Assembly (NCBI GenBank): GCA_036852015.1
Contig: JAANDG010000407.1
Location: 1-64,000 of the forward strand
Source: Pelodera strongyloides
Taxonomy: Eukaryota > Nematoda > Chromadorea > Rhabditida > Rhabditidae
Direction: 5' to 3'
DNA length: 64,000 bases
Below are positions 1 through 12,851 of the stretch, piece after piece. Each line of letters starts with the position of its first letter. Positions within the stretch are counted from its first letter, which is position 1. Position numbers and translations under genes: made by a program. Under the pieces are notes generated by a model. The model made no database searches. It was not told the origin of the DNA and worked only from the letters and a program-made list of their open reading frames with translations.

Positions 1-3000
1 AAATTAAATAGCGCGCTGTTATATTTAAAACTATTTAAAACTGGCACGCTACAACACGGGTTGTGAGTTGCAGCGCGTCCAGATTAAAATCGCACTATTT
101 AAGGGCGAGTTTTCAATATAAACTGGCGCGCCACAACGGCGCGCGCTGTTATTATTGAAACCATGCGCTTAAATTAAATAACGCGCTGTTATATTTAAAA
201 CTATTTAAAACTGACACGCTACAACATGGGTTGTGAGTTGCAGCGCGTCCAGATGAAAATCGCACTATTTAAGGGCGAGTTTTCAATATAAACTGGCGCG
301 CGCTGTTATTATTGAAACCACGCGCTTAAATTAAATAACGCGCTGTTATATCTAAAACTATTTAAAACTGGCACGCTACAACACGGGTTGTGAGTTGCAG
401 CGCGTCCAATTAAAATCGCACTATTTAAATTAAGCGCGAGTTTTCAATATAAAAGGCGCACCCAACGTCGCACGCTGTTATTATTTAACCCCGCGCTTAA
501 ATTAAATAGCGCGTTGTTATATTTAAAACTATTTAAAACCGGCACGCTACAACACGGGTTGTGAGTTGCAGCGCGTCCAGATTAAAATCGCACTATTTAA
601 AGGCGAGTTTTCAATATAAACAGGCGCGCCACAACGGCGCACGCTGTTATTATTGAAACCCCGCGTTTAAATTAAATAGCGCGCGTTATATTAAAAAATA
701 TTTAAAACTGGCACGCCACAACACGGGTTGTGAGTTGCAGCGCGTCCAGATTAAAAGCGCACTACTAAGGGCGAGTTTTCAATATAAACGGCGCGCCACA
801 ACGGCGCTGTTATTATTGAAACCCCGCGCTTAAATTAAATAACGCGCTGTTATATTTAAAACTGGCACGCTACAACACGGGTTGTGAGTTGCAACGCGTC
901 CAGATTAAAATCGCACTATTTAAGGGCGATTCTCAATATAAACAGGCGCTCCCACGGCGCACGGTGTTATTATGAAACCCCGCACTTAAATTAAGTAACG
1001 CGCTGTTATATTTAAAACTGGACGCTACAACAAGGGTTGTGATTGCAGCGCGTTCAGATTAAAATCTCACTATTTAAGGGCGAGTTTCAATATAAACTAG
1101 CGCGCCACAACGGCGCGCGCTGTTATTATTGAAACCATGCGCTTAAATTAAATAACAGCTGTTATATTTAAAACTATTTAAACTGGCACGCAGCGCGTCC
1201 ACGCACTACGAGTTTCAATATAAACTGGCGCGCTTGTTGAAACCACGCGCTTAACTTAAATAACGCGCTGTTATATCTAAAACTATCTAAAACTGACACT
1301 CTACAACATGGGTTTGAGTTGCAGCGCGTCCGATTAAAATCGCACTATTTAAATGAAGGGCGAGTTTTCAAATAAACAGGCCGCCACACGGCGCACGCTG
1401 TATTATGAAACCCGCGCTTAAATTAAAGAGCGAGCTGTTATATTTAAAACTATTTACAACTGGCACGCTACAACAAGGTTGTGAGTTGCAGCGCGTCCAG
1501 ATTAAAATCGCACTATTGAAATTAAGGGCGAGTTTTCAATATAAACATGCGCGCCACAACCGCGCACGTGTTATTATTGAAACCCCGCGCTTAAATTAAA
1601 TAGCGCCTGTTATATTTAAAACTGCACGTACAAACGTGTTGTGAGTTGCAACGCCTCCAGATTAAAATCGCACTATTAAAATTAAGGGCGAGTTTAAATA
1701 TAAACAGGCGCGCCACAACGGGCACGCTGTTATTATAAAACCCCGCACTTAAATTAAGTAGCGCGCTTTGATTTTAAACTGTTTAAAACTGGCCGCTACA
1801 ACACGGTTGTGAGTTGCAGCGCGTCCAGATAAAATCGCACTATTTACGGGCGAGTTTTCAATATAAACTGGCGCGCCACAACGGCGCGCGCTTTTATTAT
1901 TGAAACCCCGCGCTTAAATTAAATAACGCGCTGTTATATTTAAAACTATTTAAAACTGACACGCTACAACACGGGTTGTGAGTTGCAGCGCGTCTATATT
2001 AAAATCGCACTATTTAAATTAAGGGCGAGTTTTCAATATAAACAGGCGCGCCACAACGGCGCACGCTGTTATTATTTAACCCCGCGCTTAAATTAAATAG
2101 CGCGCTGTTTATATTTAAAACTATTTAAAACTGGCACGCTACAACACGGGTTGTGAGTTGCAGCGCGTCCAGATTAAAATCGCACTATTTAAGGGCGAGT
2201 TTTCAATATAAACTGGCGCGCGCTGTTATTATTGAAACCCCGCGCTTAAATTAAATAACGCGCTGTTATATTTAAAACTATTTAAAACTGGCACGCTACA
2301 ACACGGGTTGTGAGTTGCAGCGCGTCCAGATTAAAATCGCACTATTTAAGGGCGAGTTTTCAATATAAACTGGCGCGCGCTGTTATTATTGAAACCCCGC
2401 GCTTAAATAAATAGCGCGTTTATATTAAAATGGCACGCTACAACACGTATTGTGAGTTGCAACGCGTCCAGAAAATCGCACTATTTAAATTAAGGGCGAG
2501 TTTTCAATATAAACAGGCGCGCCACAACGGCCACGCTGTTATTATAGAAACCCCGACTTAAATTAAATAGCGCGCTGTTATATTTAAAACTATTTCAAAC
2601 TGGCACGGTACAACACGGGTTGTGAGTTGCAGCGCGTCCAGATTAAAATCGCACTTTTTAAATTAAGGGCGAGTTTTCAATATAAACAGGCGCGCCACAA
2701 CGGCGCACGCTGTTATTATTGAAACCCGCGCTTAAATTAAATAACGGCTGTTATATTTAAAACTATTTAAAACTGGCACTCTACAACACGGGTTGTGAGT
2801 TGCAGCGCGTCCAGATTAAAATCGCACTTTTTAAATTAAGGGCGAGTTTTCAATATTAACAGGCGCGCCACAACGGCGCACGCTGTTATTATAGAAACCC
2901 CGCACTTAAATTAAATAGCGCGCTGTTATATTTAAAACTATTTCAAACTGGCACGCTACAACACGGGTTGTGAGTTGCAGCGCGTCCAAATTAAAATCGC

Positions 3001-6000
3001 ACTTTTTTAATTAAGGGCGAGTTTTCAATATAAACAGGCGCGCCACAACGGCGCACGCTGTTATTATTGAAACCCCGCGCTTAAATTAAATAACGCGCTG
3101 TTATATTTAAAACTATTTAAAACTGGCACGCTACAACACGGGTTGTGAGTTGCAGCGCGTCCAGATTAAAATCGCACTATTTAAATTAAGGGCGAGTTTT
3201 CAATATAAACAGGCGCGCCACAACGGCGCACGCTGTTATTATTGAAACCCCGCGCTTAAATTAAATAACGCGCTGTTATAGTTAAAACTATTTAAAATTG
3301 GGACGCTACAACACGGGTTGTGAGTTGCAGCGCGTCCAGATTAAAATCGCACTATTTAAGGGCGAGTTTTCAATATAAACTGGCGCGCGCTGTTATTATT
3401 GAAACCCCGCGCTTAAATTAAATAGCGCGCTGTTATATTTAAAACTGGCACGCTACAACACGTATTGTGAGTTGCAACGCGTCCAGATTAAAATCGCACT
3501 ATTTAAATTAAGGGCGAGTTTTCAATATAAACAGGCGCGCCACAACGGCGCACGCTGTTATTATAGAAACCCCGTACTTAAATTAAATAGCGCGCTGTTA
3601 TATTTAAAACTATTTCAAACTGGCACGCTACAACACGGGTTGTGAGTTGCAGCGCGTCCAGATTAAAATCGCACTTTTTAAATTAAGGGCGAGTTTTCAA
3701 TATAAACAGGCGCGCCACAACGGCGCACGCTGTTATTATTGAAACCCGCGCTTAAATTAAATAACGCGCTGTTATATTTAAAACTATTTAAACTGGCACT
3801 CTACAACACGGGTTGTGAGTTGCAGCGCGTCCAGATTAAAATCGCACTATTTAAATTAAGGGCGAGTTGTCAATATTAACAGGCGCGCCACAACGGCGCA
3901 CGCTGTTATTATAGAAACCCCGCAGTTAAATTAAATAGCGCGCTGTTATATTTAAAACTATTTCAAACTGGCACGCTACAACACGGGTTGTGAGTTGCAG
4001 CGCGTCCAGATTAAAATCGCACTTTTTAAATTAAGGGCGAGTTTTCAATATAAACAGGCGCGCCACAACGGCGCACGCTGTTATTATTGAAACCCCGCGC
4101 TTAAATTAAATAACGCGCTGTTATATTTAAAACTATTTAAAACTGGCACGCTACAACACGGGTTGTGAGTTGCAGCGCGTCCAGATTAAAATCGCACTAT
4201 TTAAATTAAGGGCGAGTTTTCAATATAAATAGGCGCGCCACAACGGCGCACGCTGTTATTATTGAAACCCCGCGCTTAAATTAAATAGCGGGCTGTTATA
4301 TTTAAAACTGGCACGCTACAACACGGGTTGTGAGTTGCAACGCGTCCAGATTAAAATCGCACTATTTAAATTAAGGGCGAGTTTTCAATATAAACAGGCG
4401 CGCCACAACGGCGCACGCTGTTATTATAGAAACCCCGCGCTTAAATTAAATAGCGCGCTGTTATATTTAAAACTATTTAAAACTGGCACGCTACAACACG
4501 GGTTGTGAGTTGCAGCGCGTCCAGATTAAAATCGCACTATTTAAATTAAGGGCGAGTTTTCAATATAAACAGGCGCGCCACAACGGCGCACGCTGTTATT
4601 ATAGAAACCCCGCACTTAAATTAAATAGCGCGCTGTTATATTTAAAACTGGCATGCTACACTGGCATGGGTTGTGAGTTGCAGCGCGTCCAGATTTATTT
4701 CGCATCATTTAAATTAAGGGCGAGTTTTCAATATAAACTGGCGCGCCACAACGGCGCACGGTTATTATTGAAACCCCGCGCATAAATCAAATAGCGCGTT
4801 GTTATATTTAAAACTGGCACGCTACAACACGGGTTGTGAGTTGCAGCGCGTCCAGATTAAAATCGCATCAATTAAATTAAGGGCGAGTTTTTAATATAAA
4901 CTGGCGCGCCACAACGGCGCACGCTGTTATTATTGAAACCCCGCGCTTAAATCAAATAGCGCGCTGTTATATTTAAAACTATTTAAAACTGGCACGCTAC
5001 AACACGGGTTGTGAGTTGCAACGCGTCCAGATTAAAATCGCACTATTTAAATTAAGGGCGAGTTTTCAATATAAACAGGCGCGCCACAACGGCGCACGCT
5101 GTTATTATAGAAACCCCGCGCTTAAATTAAATAGCGCGCTGTTATATTTAAAACTATTTAAAACTGGCACGCTACAACACGGGTTGTGAGTTGCAGCGCG
5201 TCCAGATTAAAATCGCACTATTTAAATTAAGGGCAAGTTTTAAATATAAACAGGCGCGCCACAACGGCGCACGCTGTTAGTATAGAAACCCCGCACTTAA
5301 ATTAAATAGCGCGCTGTTATATTTAAAACTATTTAAAACTGGCACGCTACAACACGGGTTGTGAGTTGCAGCGCGTCCAGATTAAAATCGCACTATTTAA
5401 ATTAAGGGCGAGTTTTCAATATAAACAGGCGCGCCACAACGGCGCACGCTGTTATTATAGAAACCCCGCACTTAAATTAAATAGCGCGCTGTTATATCTA
5501 AAACTATTTAAAACTGGCACGCTACAACACGGGTTGTGAGTTGCAGCGCGTCCAGATTAAAATCGCACTATTTAAATTAACGACAAGTTTTCAATATAAA
5601 CAGGCGCGCCACAACGGCGCACGCTGTTATTATAGAAACCCCGCACTTAAATTAAATAGCGCGCTGTTATATTTAAAACTAGTTAAAACTGGCACGCTAC
5701 AACACGGGTTGTGAGTTGCAGCGCGTCCAGATTAAAATCGCACTATTTAAATTAAGGGCGAGTTTTCAATATAAACTGGCGCGCCACAACGGCGCACGCT
5801 GTTATTATTGAAACCCCGCGCTTAAATCAAATAGCGTGTTGTTATATTTAAAACTGGCACGCTACAACACGGGTTGTGAGTTGCAGCGCGTCCAGATTAA
5901 AATCGCATCATTTAAATTAAGGGCGAGTTTTTAATATAAACTGGCGCGCCACAACGGCGCACGCTGTTATTATTGAAACCCCGCGCTTAAATCAAATAGC

Positions 6001-6530
6001 GTGTTGTTATATTTAAAACTGGCATGCTACAACATGGGTTGTGAGTTGCAGCGCGTCCAGATTTATTTCGCATCATTTAAATTAAGGGCGAGTTTTCAAT
6101 ATAAACTGGCGCGCCACAACGGCGCACGGTTATTATTGAAACCCCGCGCATAAATCAAATAGCGCGTTGTTATATTTAAAACTGGCACGCTACAACACGG
6201 GTTGTGAGTTGCAGCGCGTCCAGATTTAATTCACATTATTTAAATTAAGGGCAAGTTTTCAATATAAACTGGCGCGCCACAACGGCGCACGCTGTTATTA
6301 TTGAAACCCCGCGCTTAAATCAAATAGCGCGTTGTAATATTTAAAACTGGCACGCTACAACACGGGTTGTGAGTTGCAGCGCGTCCAGATTTATTTCGCA
6401 TCATTTAAATTAAGGGCGAGTTTTCAATATAAACTGGCGCGCCACAACGGCGCACGCTGTTATTATTGAAATCCCGCGCTTGAATCAAATAAAGCGCTGT
6501 TATATTTAAAACTGGCACGCTACAACACAG
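1..6530. repeat. 175-bp satellite array (about 38 monomers)
   Basis: The first 6.5 kb is one tandem satellite. The full monomer is about 175 bp and alternates AT-rich stretches with GCGC-rich words; landmarks in each unit are CGCGCTGTTATATTTAAAAC, GGGTTGTGAGTTGCAGCGCG and CAGGCGCGCCACAACGGCGC. Positions 1-2000 are the most degraded, with many 1-10 bp deletions. Positions 2000-5800 are homogeneous and carry a higher-order repeat. Positions 5800-6530 hold a shorter variant that lacks the CTATTTAAAA block and has ATTTATTTCGCATCATTT in place of the usual segment. The array ends abruptly near 6530 and its left end is outside the window. Small open frames inside it are by-products of the repeat. 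The monomer is about one nucleosome repeat in length, which fits centromeric or heterochromatic satellites in general, but location is not shown. Confidence 0.97.
2400..4440. repeat. Higher-order repeat of six satellite monomers (about 1020 bp)
   Basis: Monomer-specific variants recur about 1020 bp apart. CAACACGTATTGTGAG occurs at 2441 and 3456, GGCACTCTAC at 2775 and 3795, and CAATATTAAC at 2851 and 3871. Monomers with CTATTTCAAACTGG also recur at that distance. This is two head-to-tail copies of a six-monomer higher-order unit, showing that blocks of monomers were amplified together. Confidence 0.85.
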
Positions 6531-7740
6531 GTCAATCACAACTTGATGTTAAAATAAGATGTGCGCACACCTTATTTTCACATCACAAACACTGTGCATG
6601 TCAGTATTTTATGTTCAGTTTAATTAGATATGCCATCATATTCTTGCGGGGCACCAAGAATATAGTGTTTTAATATGCCATCATATTCTTGCGGGGCACC
6701 AAGAATATAGTGGTTTAAATATGCGAGCCACAGCACGGCTCGGTAGCGCGTTGCATACTATTTAATGCCCAATTCGTTCGGCGCACGGGGTAATAGTTTA
6801 CCGCAGTATTTTTATAGCGGACCTGTTATATATTCATTCTCTTCGCGTTCTTAGTATTGCGCACTCCTACGGACATAACTTCGTAAGAATGCACCAACCT
6901 GCTCCATGTTCTTCGTGTTGCGTCTTCTTCGTGTTGTTCTTGTATTGCTGCTTCCCTCGTTGGGTTTCCTCTATGATTCGGGTGCCGATCGGTTACATTT
7001 TATGTACACAAAACAAAGACATCAATGAACAACAAATACACACCATGGCTTTCTTTTTCGCCATTAAATAATTAAATCAACAATTAATCAGGCAATCAAA
7101 ACAACAATCAATGAACAATACAAAGTAAAAAAGGCAATAATAATTAAAGTGATCCACGCGTGAAGAGGAACGTCGTCACAGCACACGTTGATTACAATCA
7201 GCATCTGAAATGAACAGTCTATCACTACAATAGGTTCAATAAATGAGTAAATCAGTACACAGAACTGATAACACTATCATTTTAATTTTAATCCACTACT
7301 TTCTACTTTCTACATGGTGCGCATCTTCAGTAGTTACCTGTGTCCTACTCCTACTATGTCAGAAATATAACATACGAAATAAGTACGCAACGCATTTGTA
7401 TAGCACTTGAAGCCGCACTATCGCACAAAATGAATTCAACTAATACAGTATGCAGTATGCACAAGCGGGCAGATTGCCAGAATTGTCAAGAATACACTGT
7501 AAGCTGCAAGCATATTTGAACTAGGCTAAAAATGGAGTGTGCCACCTATGCTAAAGTTGTTCTCATTGGTCTACAGTATGCCCTTGCGCACACTGCCACG
7601 TGTTATATGTGCATAGTAACATGATTCAGCCGAGAACATGGGTGGTAGTGGCACACTGGCGCTTTTACTACATAATCAGAAATACGGTCCAAAATAAATT
7701 GCGGTTACAGACAGCAATAACCACGTGTGAATGAAAACAA
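6531..7740. other. Satellite-flanking region without a recognised gene
   Basis: Unique AT-rich DNA follows the satellite. A 40-bp sequence containing the inverted pair ATTCTTGCGGGGCACCAAGAAT is directly duplicated at 6628-6667 and 6673-6712. The 60-codon open frame near 6889 has no supporting signal. From about 7450 the DNA starts to resemble the copies at 9.0 and 10.6 kb. Confidence 0.6.
6628..6712. repeat. Direct duplication of a 40-bp hairpin sequence
   Basis: Two copies, 45 bp apart, each begin ATATGCCATCATATTCTTGC and contain a short stem (ATTCTTG...CAAGAAT) around GCGGGGCAC. The function is unknown. Confidence 0.85.
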
Positions 7741-8474
7741 GTGCTGTAAAATTAGACTTACCTAGTTAGAGTACTCCAGTTATTCCAATTAAGATGTGTA
7801 CAGATCCCAGTAGTTCAGAATCACAAATCTCTTATGGCCTCTCCGTTTTCTGAGCACGGAAAAATTGCACTGGAGGACCTGAAAAGGAATTTTCAATTCT
7901 AAAATCATAAAAAAAGACATATGCATCGCATCCTCCAAGGCCAAAAGAAACAAGTCACCGAAATTATTATACTGAACAACTAGAACGCCGGACTTGTAAC
8001 TTAGATCCGCCTCGTCAACTTTTTTCAGGGAAAACGCCTCCTTGTGCGGCAGCATATAGACTAATTTGCACAATGTATTAAAGATTGGACTTAGACGGTT
8101 TTTTGGAGATGTTTCACCCAGGGCGAGTCCCTAGGTCCCGCATTCGCCTGGACTTAGCGACCCTTTATCATCCTATGAGTGGGTGACAAAAACGGTCAAT
8201 AAACTACTGTCGAACACATCTTACCAGATCAGTTGGGTTCCCACAGTAGGAATATAAACGTTGCTTATATAAATGGACAGAAAGTAAACATAAACATACC
8301 GTAAACATCACTGTCCGCCGTCGTCATACTCCAATTCATCGTTTATGATCAAGGTATCAGGCACAGTACTCAATTGCATAATAAATATGTCCCCATGTCA
8401 ACGGTTGGTGTTGATACTACTGAACATCAAAAAATTCACGTAGAGTACTAACTTAGATTTAGAATCTATGATTA

Positions 8475-8660
8475 TTACAAACAAATCAAGTCTGAGCGAA
8501 TCAATAAACCAGCACTTACTTCATTAAGCAATTCAGTTACCCGATATCTCTGACATGAAACATTGCGAATAAGCAATTCTGGGAATTTAGTCCGGGAGCA
8601 ATTCCCTAAGCGCATTTGGACAGTCTTCATAAGGCCAAAGGTGGCGTTCACGAGAGGCAA
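8475..8660 (-). pseudogene. Exon remnant with paralogues at 10.2 and 13.5 kb
   Basis: Open for about 55 codons up to a GTAAGT donor near 8519 and contains KFPELLIRNVSCQRYRVTEL. The block at 13360-13584 reads RFPELNIQ...SSQWYRRPEL and the block at 10151-10220 reads EFPRIRVG, so the three are paralogous. The similarity lies in the frame shown, but lengths differ by indels. Confidence 0.45.
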
Positions 8661-9333
8661 AACTCAAAATCCCGTAAGCCGATACACGTTGTCAGATTAC
8701 GCTACGATGTGATTACGCTAAAGGTGTACTCCTAAAAAGGAGTTTAAGCAAAGTCCTTACCGATACTCCCTGTGTATCCCAAACTCCGGATGGGTCATAA
8801 TATGTCAAGCCAGACATATTCGGGAACGGGAACCTGAATTGCTCAGTGATAGTTGTGCCGTCAACGACCTACTATACAATTCAATCCTTGACTCGAATAA
8901 AAATATCATTGACTATCACATCTACATCAAATAATCGCTAGGCAGGAAAGATGTTCATAACGCTTATCGCATCAACACTAGTTCAACTAAAGCACCAGCG
9001 GGCAGGTTACCTAAATAGTCAGGAGTCGAAGCTACACGCATATTTGAACTAGCTGAGAGTTCACGTCGCGCAATCACTTGATAAGCCACGCTAAACTACC
9101 TATGAGGCCACTTTCCACATTGTTCTACACGTTGACTTTTGTAATGTTTTTGTTTACTACGCCTCATAGCAACATGGAAATACTTCAAATGCGAACACGG
9201 GTGGCAATGCGAACATGGGAAGAAACAATATCTAATCAGAAATATAGTCCGAGTTAAAGAGTAAAGTAACTAAGGTCACAAAGTGCTGGCGCATGAAAAC
9301 AAGTGTAAGTTTCTGTAAGCAGATATGTCTTAC

Positions 9334-9464
9334 CAATATAGACGTTCCAGATACTCCAATTAGAAAGACTTGTGCAGCCGCGGGCCCTTCAGCTACACAT
9401 CTGTGCCTTCTTGGTTTTTTCCCCTCCCTTCTCCGCCCGTACTTCGAAAAGACTTTTCTCGGAC
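9334..9464 (-). pseudogene. Best-preserved exon of the tandem gene array
   Basis: This block is flanked on the minus strand by a TTTCAG acceptor and a GTAAGA donor and is open for 43 codons (phase 1 in, phase 0 out). It reads basic residues and then QVFLIGVSGTSIL at the intron. The equivalent blocks at 7762-7878 and 10822-10985 contain in-frame stops. The end loosely resembles the start of P-loop kinases (IGVSG), but no Lys-Ser/Thr is visible, so I do not assign a kinase. Following exons at 9.0-8.8 kb also break the frame. Confidence 0.5.
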
Positions 9465-11757
9465 CTGAAACGTAAGGGATTTCATTTCTAATCCTACATA
9501 CAATATTAATGATGCAACCAGCACTAGTGCATCCAATAAAGTCAACTATTTAAATAATCATCCCAATGCTAAACAATGGACATGGCAACAATGGGGACAT
9601 TATGTAACATAGGTCGGCGTATCAATCTCTTTGGGAGCTGGTAGCCCGGGAAAGGCGGGAGCTGCTTTAGGCGAATGCGCATAAAGCTTTCTGAATTAAT
9701 CCCGAATGAAGTCACCCGCATGGGGCTTTATGCTATAATTGGGAACTTGGGTGCAAGAAAATAGTGAACGTGAACTAACACTAACAGCGAGCATATATTC
9801 CGCATACCAGATCCCCGACAAAATAGTGCATAAACAATGTGTTCAGAAAAGAACATACCGTACCCTCTTGTCTTTCATCTTCATAATTCTTCACACGATC
9901 GTGTAACTCCAATGTACGATCTCAGCATCAAAAGATGAACCTGAATATGCAATTGTACTAATTGTACACTCACATCCAGGAACGTGTAGGAAAATTTGGG
10001 ATGCGTGAATGTCACGATATAGAGTTGTTTAACATTGAATTTTAGTATAGTAGTCGTTTGTCGCTTTGTTCTCGATATAGTCGCTTTGCCTGTCGTAATA
10101 AATCATTTCATTTCATTTGTCATCAACGATATAGGAGCGATTCCGATGCCCTATACAACTGGCTTGCAACATCGCGAAAAAACCCCCACCCGGATTCTGG
10201 GAAATTCAGCACGGGAAAACAACAGCCGACAGCCCAGCCGGGAAAGTGCAAAGTCAATGTCCAGTACATAGTTTTCTTCATCCCTGACTAGCATGCACTC
10301 ACCAACTACTAACATTATGGTCACAAATAAGCGCCGTAACGTAAACATTTTGCCAGATCTTAACAGTTCATTTTTACAGGATTGTTTTACAGTAAGAAAG
10401 CCAAGAACGTACCTAGTATATAGGTTCCCAGTCTGTCCAAAGGGTTGTGCGAGAAAGCTCATTCACTTCAATTAAACGTGGCGTCACCTTACTTCTCGTC
10501 TGCAAAGATACGCACCTTATTTCTCGTCTGCTACTTCTCTTCAACAAAGACACGTAAATTTTTTACACATGCAACCCTGTTTCCACATTGATCTACACTA
10601 CAGTATACCCTTTGCACGCACTGAGACGTGTTTGGTGTTTTACATTCTCACAGTAACATGGAAATGGTTCAAACGCAAATATCGGTGACACTTGGCGCGC
10701 TTTTTCGCCAGGCAACTGCTAGATAATCAGAAGTAAAGTCCGAGTTAAAGGACAGGTAAGGGCAGAAATAAACGCGCGTGAATTCAAACAAATTCATGTT
10801 TAAAGTAAAGATCGATCTAACCTATATACATACGCTCCCAGCTACTTAGAAAGTTCACGCAGCCGCAGATAGTTCACACTTCACACCTCAGCTTCAGCCA
10901 TCAGCTACACACCGTGTCTTTTTCCTTTCGGTCTACCATTCTCTGCCGTGTGATACCTCAGTCCCCGCACTGACGTATCTCGGACCTGAAAGTGATAGGG
11001 TTTCATCTCTAGGTGTATATACAATGTTAATTACTCAACCGATATTAATGCATGCGACAAAGCACGCCCCAATCAAGATGCTGAACAATATGGACATATG
11101 TATGTTTCACACATCAGTCTTTTTGGGAGGCGGTATCCCTTCGTCAGGAGCTGCTTTAGACTGATTTGCATACAGCTCTATCGAATGGACCTCGATTTTT
11201 GGTGCTTAACCGGCCAGGCAGGTCAGGCAGGTGTCACCCGCATTCAGTGGGACCGCTCGGCTTTATGCCATAAGTGCGGGACTTCATACTGTGGAGCAGC
11301 AGAATGATGAATAAACTGCGAGCATAGGTTCTGCAGACCAGATCCCCGAGCAAATTAATTTTAGAATAGACGAAATGAATATTTAGAAGATAACATACCG
11401 TAATCCTCGTTATCTGTCTATATTCTTCACAATATCGATTCACTCCGAGGTAACAAGGTACGATCTCCTCAAGTAGAACGGCAGTTCCTCGGCGTAAGTA
11501 GATGAACCTGAAGGGCGTAAGTTTATGGACAGATGCGAACCTTCGTCACCCCAACTGCATGCCAGACCAGTCAGCCCTACACCACTCAACCATGCCATTT
11601 TACTCAGAATTTAGAATCCAGGATCAAACAATAAGAATCTATGAGCAGGCCTAACTAATAAGCACTGAATTAGTTAGGATTGAATTGTTATTTTTTGTTA
11701 GTTAGGACTGAATTTTGTATAGGCGATCACGATATATTTATTACATAATGGCCGCGT

Positions 11758-12342
11758 TGTTGCAACTATGCGTTGCAACTATGATAATGCCTAAGAAACG
11801 TATTATAGAGCATCGTTATTGCTAGTGTCTAGTATGAAGCTGTTTACGCAAATAACAGGAAGTAACGACTTTATTAGACTGCTAGTGTAAGTATAAATAC
11901 TCTCGGCTAGGACTAGAGTATGTGGCAGCAACTGGCAACGACTTGCAGCAAGGCCTCCGGGCTGCGCTCTGGTTTAGCTAGCGGCCCATCACGGCTCGGT
12001 ACCGGTTAATACCCTAAGGTTGGCAGCGTTACCCATAAACTGCCTACGATCTGACAGAGCCGGAAAGTCTGATCACGGTTTAGTAGAACCGTCCAAAACT
12101 ACTAGTTCCCCTTCGATCCGCAGTGGTCGTTGGACTTCGAGTGGACGTCAGTGGTGGTGTTCGCCAGTGTCGCAGCGAGGAAAGAATCCCCCGGCACCGA
12201 AAGAGGTCTAGCAGCGAGCCTGTGTGCCCCTGGACGCTCCTTGGATCATGCACTCAAACCCAGTCTTACCGTTGTCCCTCAATAAATAGATTTCGGTCGT
12301 TACTGTTGTTGTCACCGTACGGGCTTCTATGAAGTTCGTTTA
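11758..12342 (+). repeat. 5' LTR
   Basis: 585 bp. It contains TATAAATA at 11892-11899, a polyadenylation-type AATAAA at 12281-12286 and a 13-bp tandem duplication at its start. This order fits U3-R-U5 read on the plus strand. A 63-codon open frame inside is present in both LTRs and is not taken as a gene. Confidence 0.93.
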
Positions 12343-12404
12343 TGGCGACCGCGGTAACCCGAACCCTATTTATCCCCCGGTTGACACTGAAAGGTGTTCA
12401 GCCA

Positions 12405-12510
12405 ACTATCGAGACCGAACAGGCGGTTTCAACTATCGAGACCGGACAGGCGGTTTCATATCGAGACCGAACAGGCGGTTTCATCTATCGCGACCGAACG
12501 GGCGGTTGCA
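12405..12510 (+). repeat. 27-bp tandem repeat in the LTR element interior
   Basis: Four copies of a unit containing CTATCGAGACCGAACAGGCG lie just inside the 5' LTR, behind the primer-binding-like site. The last copy is the most diverged (GCGACCGAACGGGCGG). The position is where packaging or dimerisation signals occur in LTR elements; a role is only a guess. Confidence 0.85.
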
Positions 12511-12635
12511 TTTTAATCAAGTTTTTACAAAATCTCATGAAGAAAGTGTGAATGCGAATGAGTAGTGAGCCAGTAGAAGAGCGATGTATGAAAAGGCGAG
12601 ACTGCATGTTTAAAAAAATATAACTTCTTAAGCAA

Positions 12636-12851
12636 TTCTCGTTTGGGAGGATGTGCTATGCACAGTTTCAATTTTAGAAGATGAGTATCTGATTTGCATA
12701 CGATCTCCATGATCATTCCGCTTGGATTGGGAATACGTATCCAATAATCTCGAGCGAGTTCATTATAAAAGAACGTTTAGAAGTACTCTCGTTTGGGAGC
12801 TTTAAAGTTAGTTATCAGAAACTATCGTTTAAGAATATTCTCGTTTGGGAG
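12636..12851 (+). repeat. Three polypurine-tract-like TCTCGTTTGGGAG motifs
   Basis: The motif occurs at 12636-12649, 12786-12799 and 12838-12851. The last abuts the 3' LTR, where a polypurine tract is expected. The others may be duplicated or auxiliary tracts. Confidence 0.75.

Noticed and set aside
1405..4785. Open frames in the satellite
   Set aside because: They follow the tandem repeat, share its units and have no gene signals.
9334..9464. P-loop kinase (uridine-kinase-like) start, IGVSG
   Set aside because: No Gly-Lys-Ser/Thr follows, and neighbouring exons break frame.
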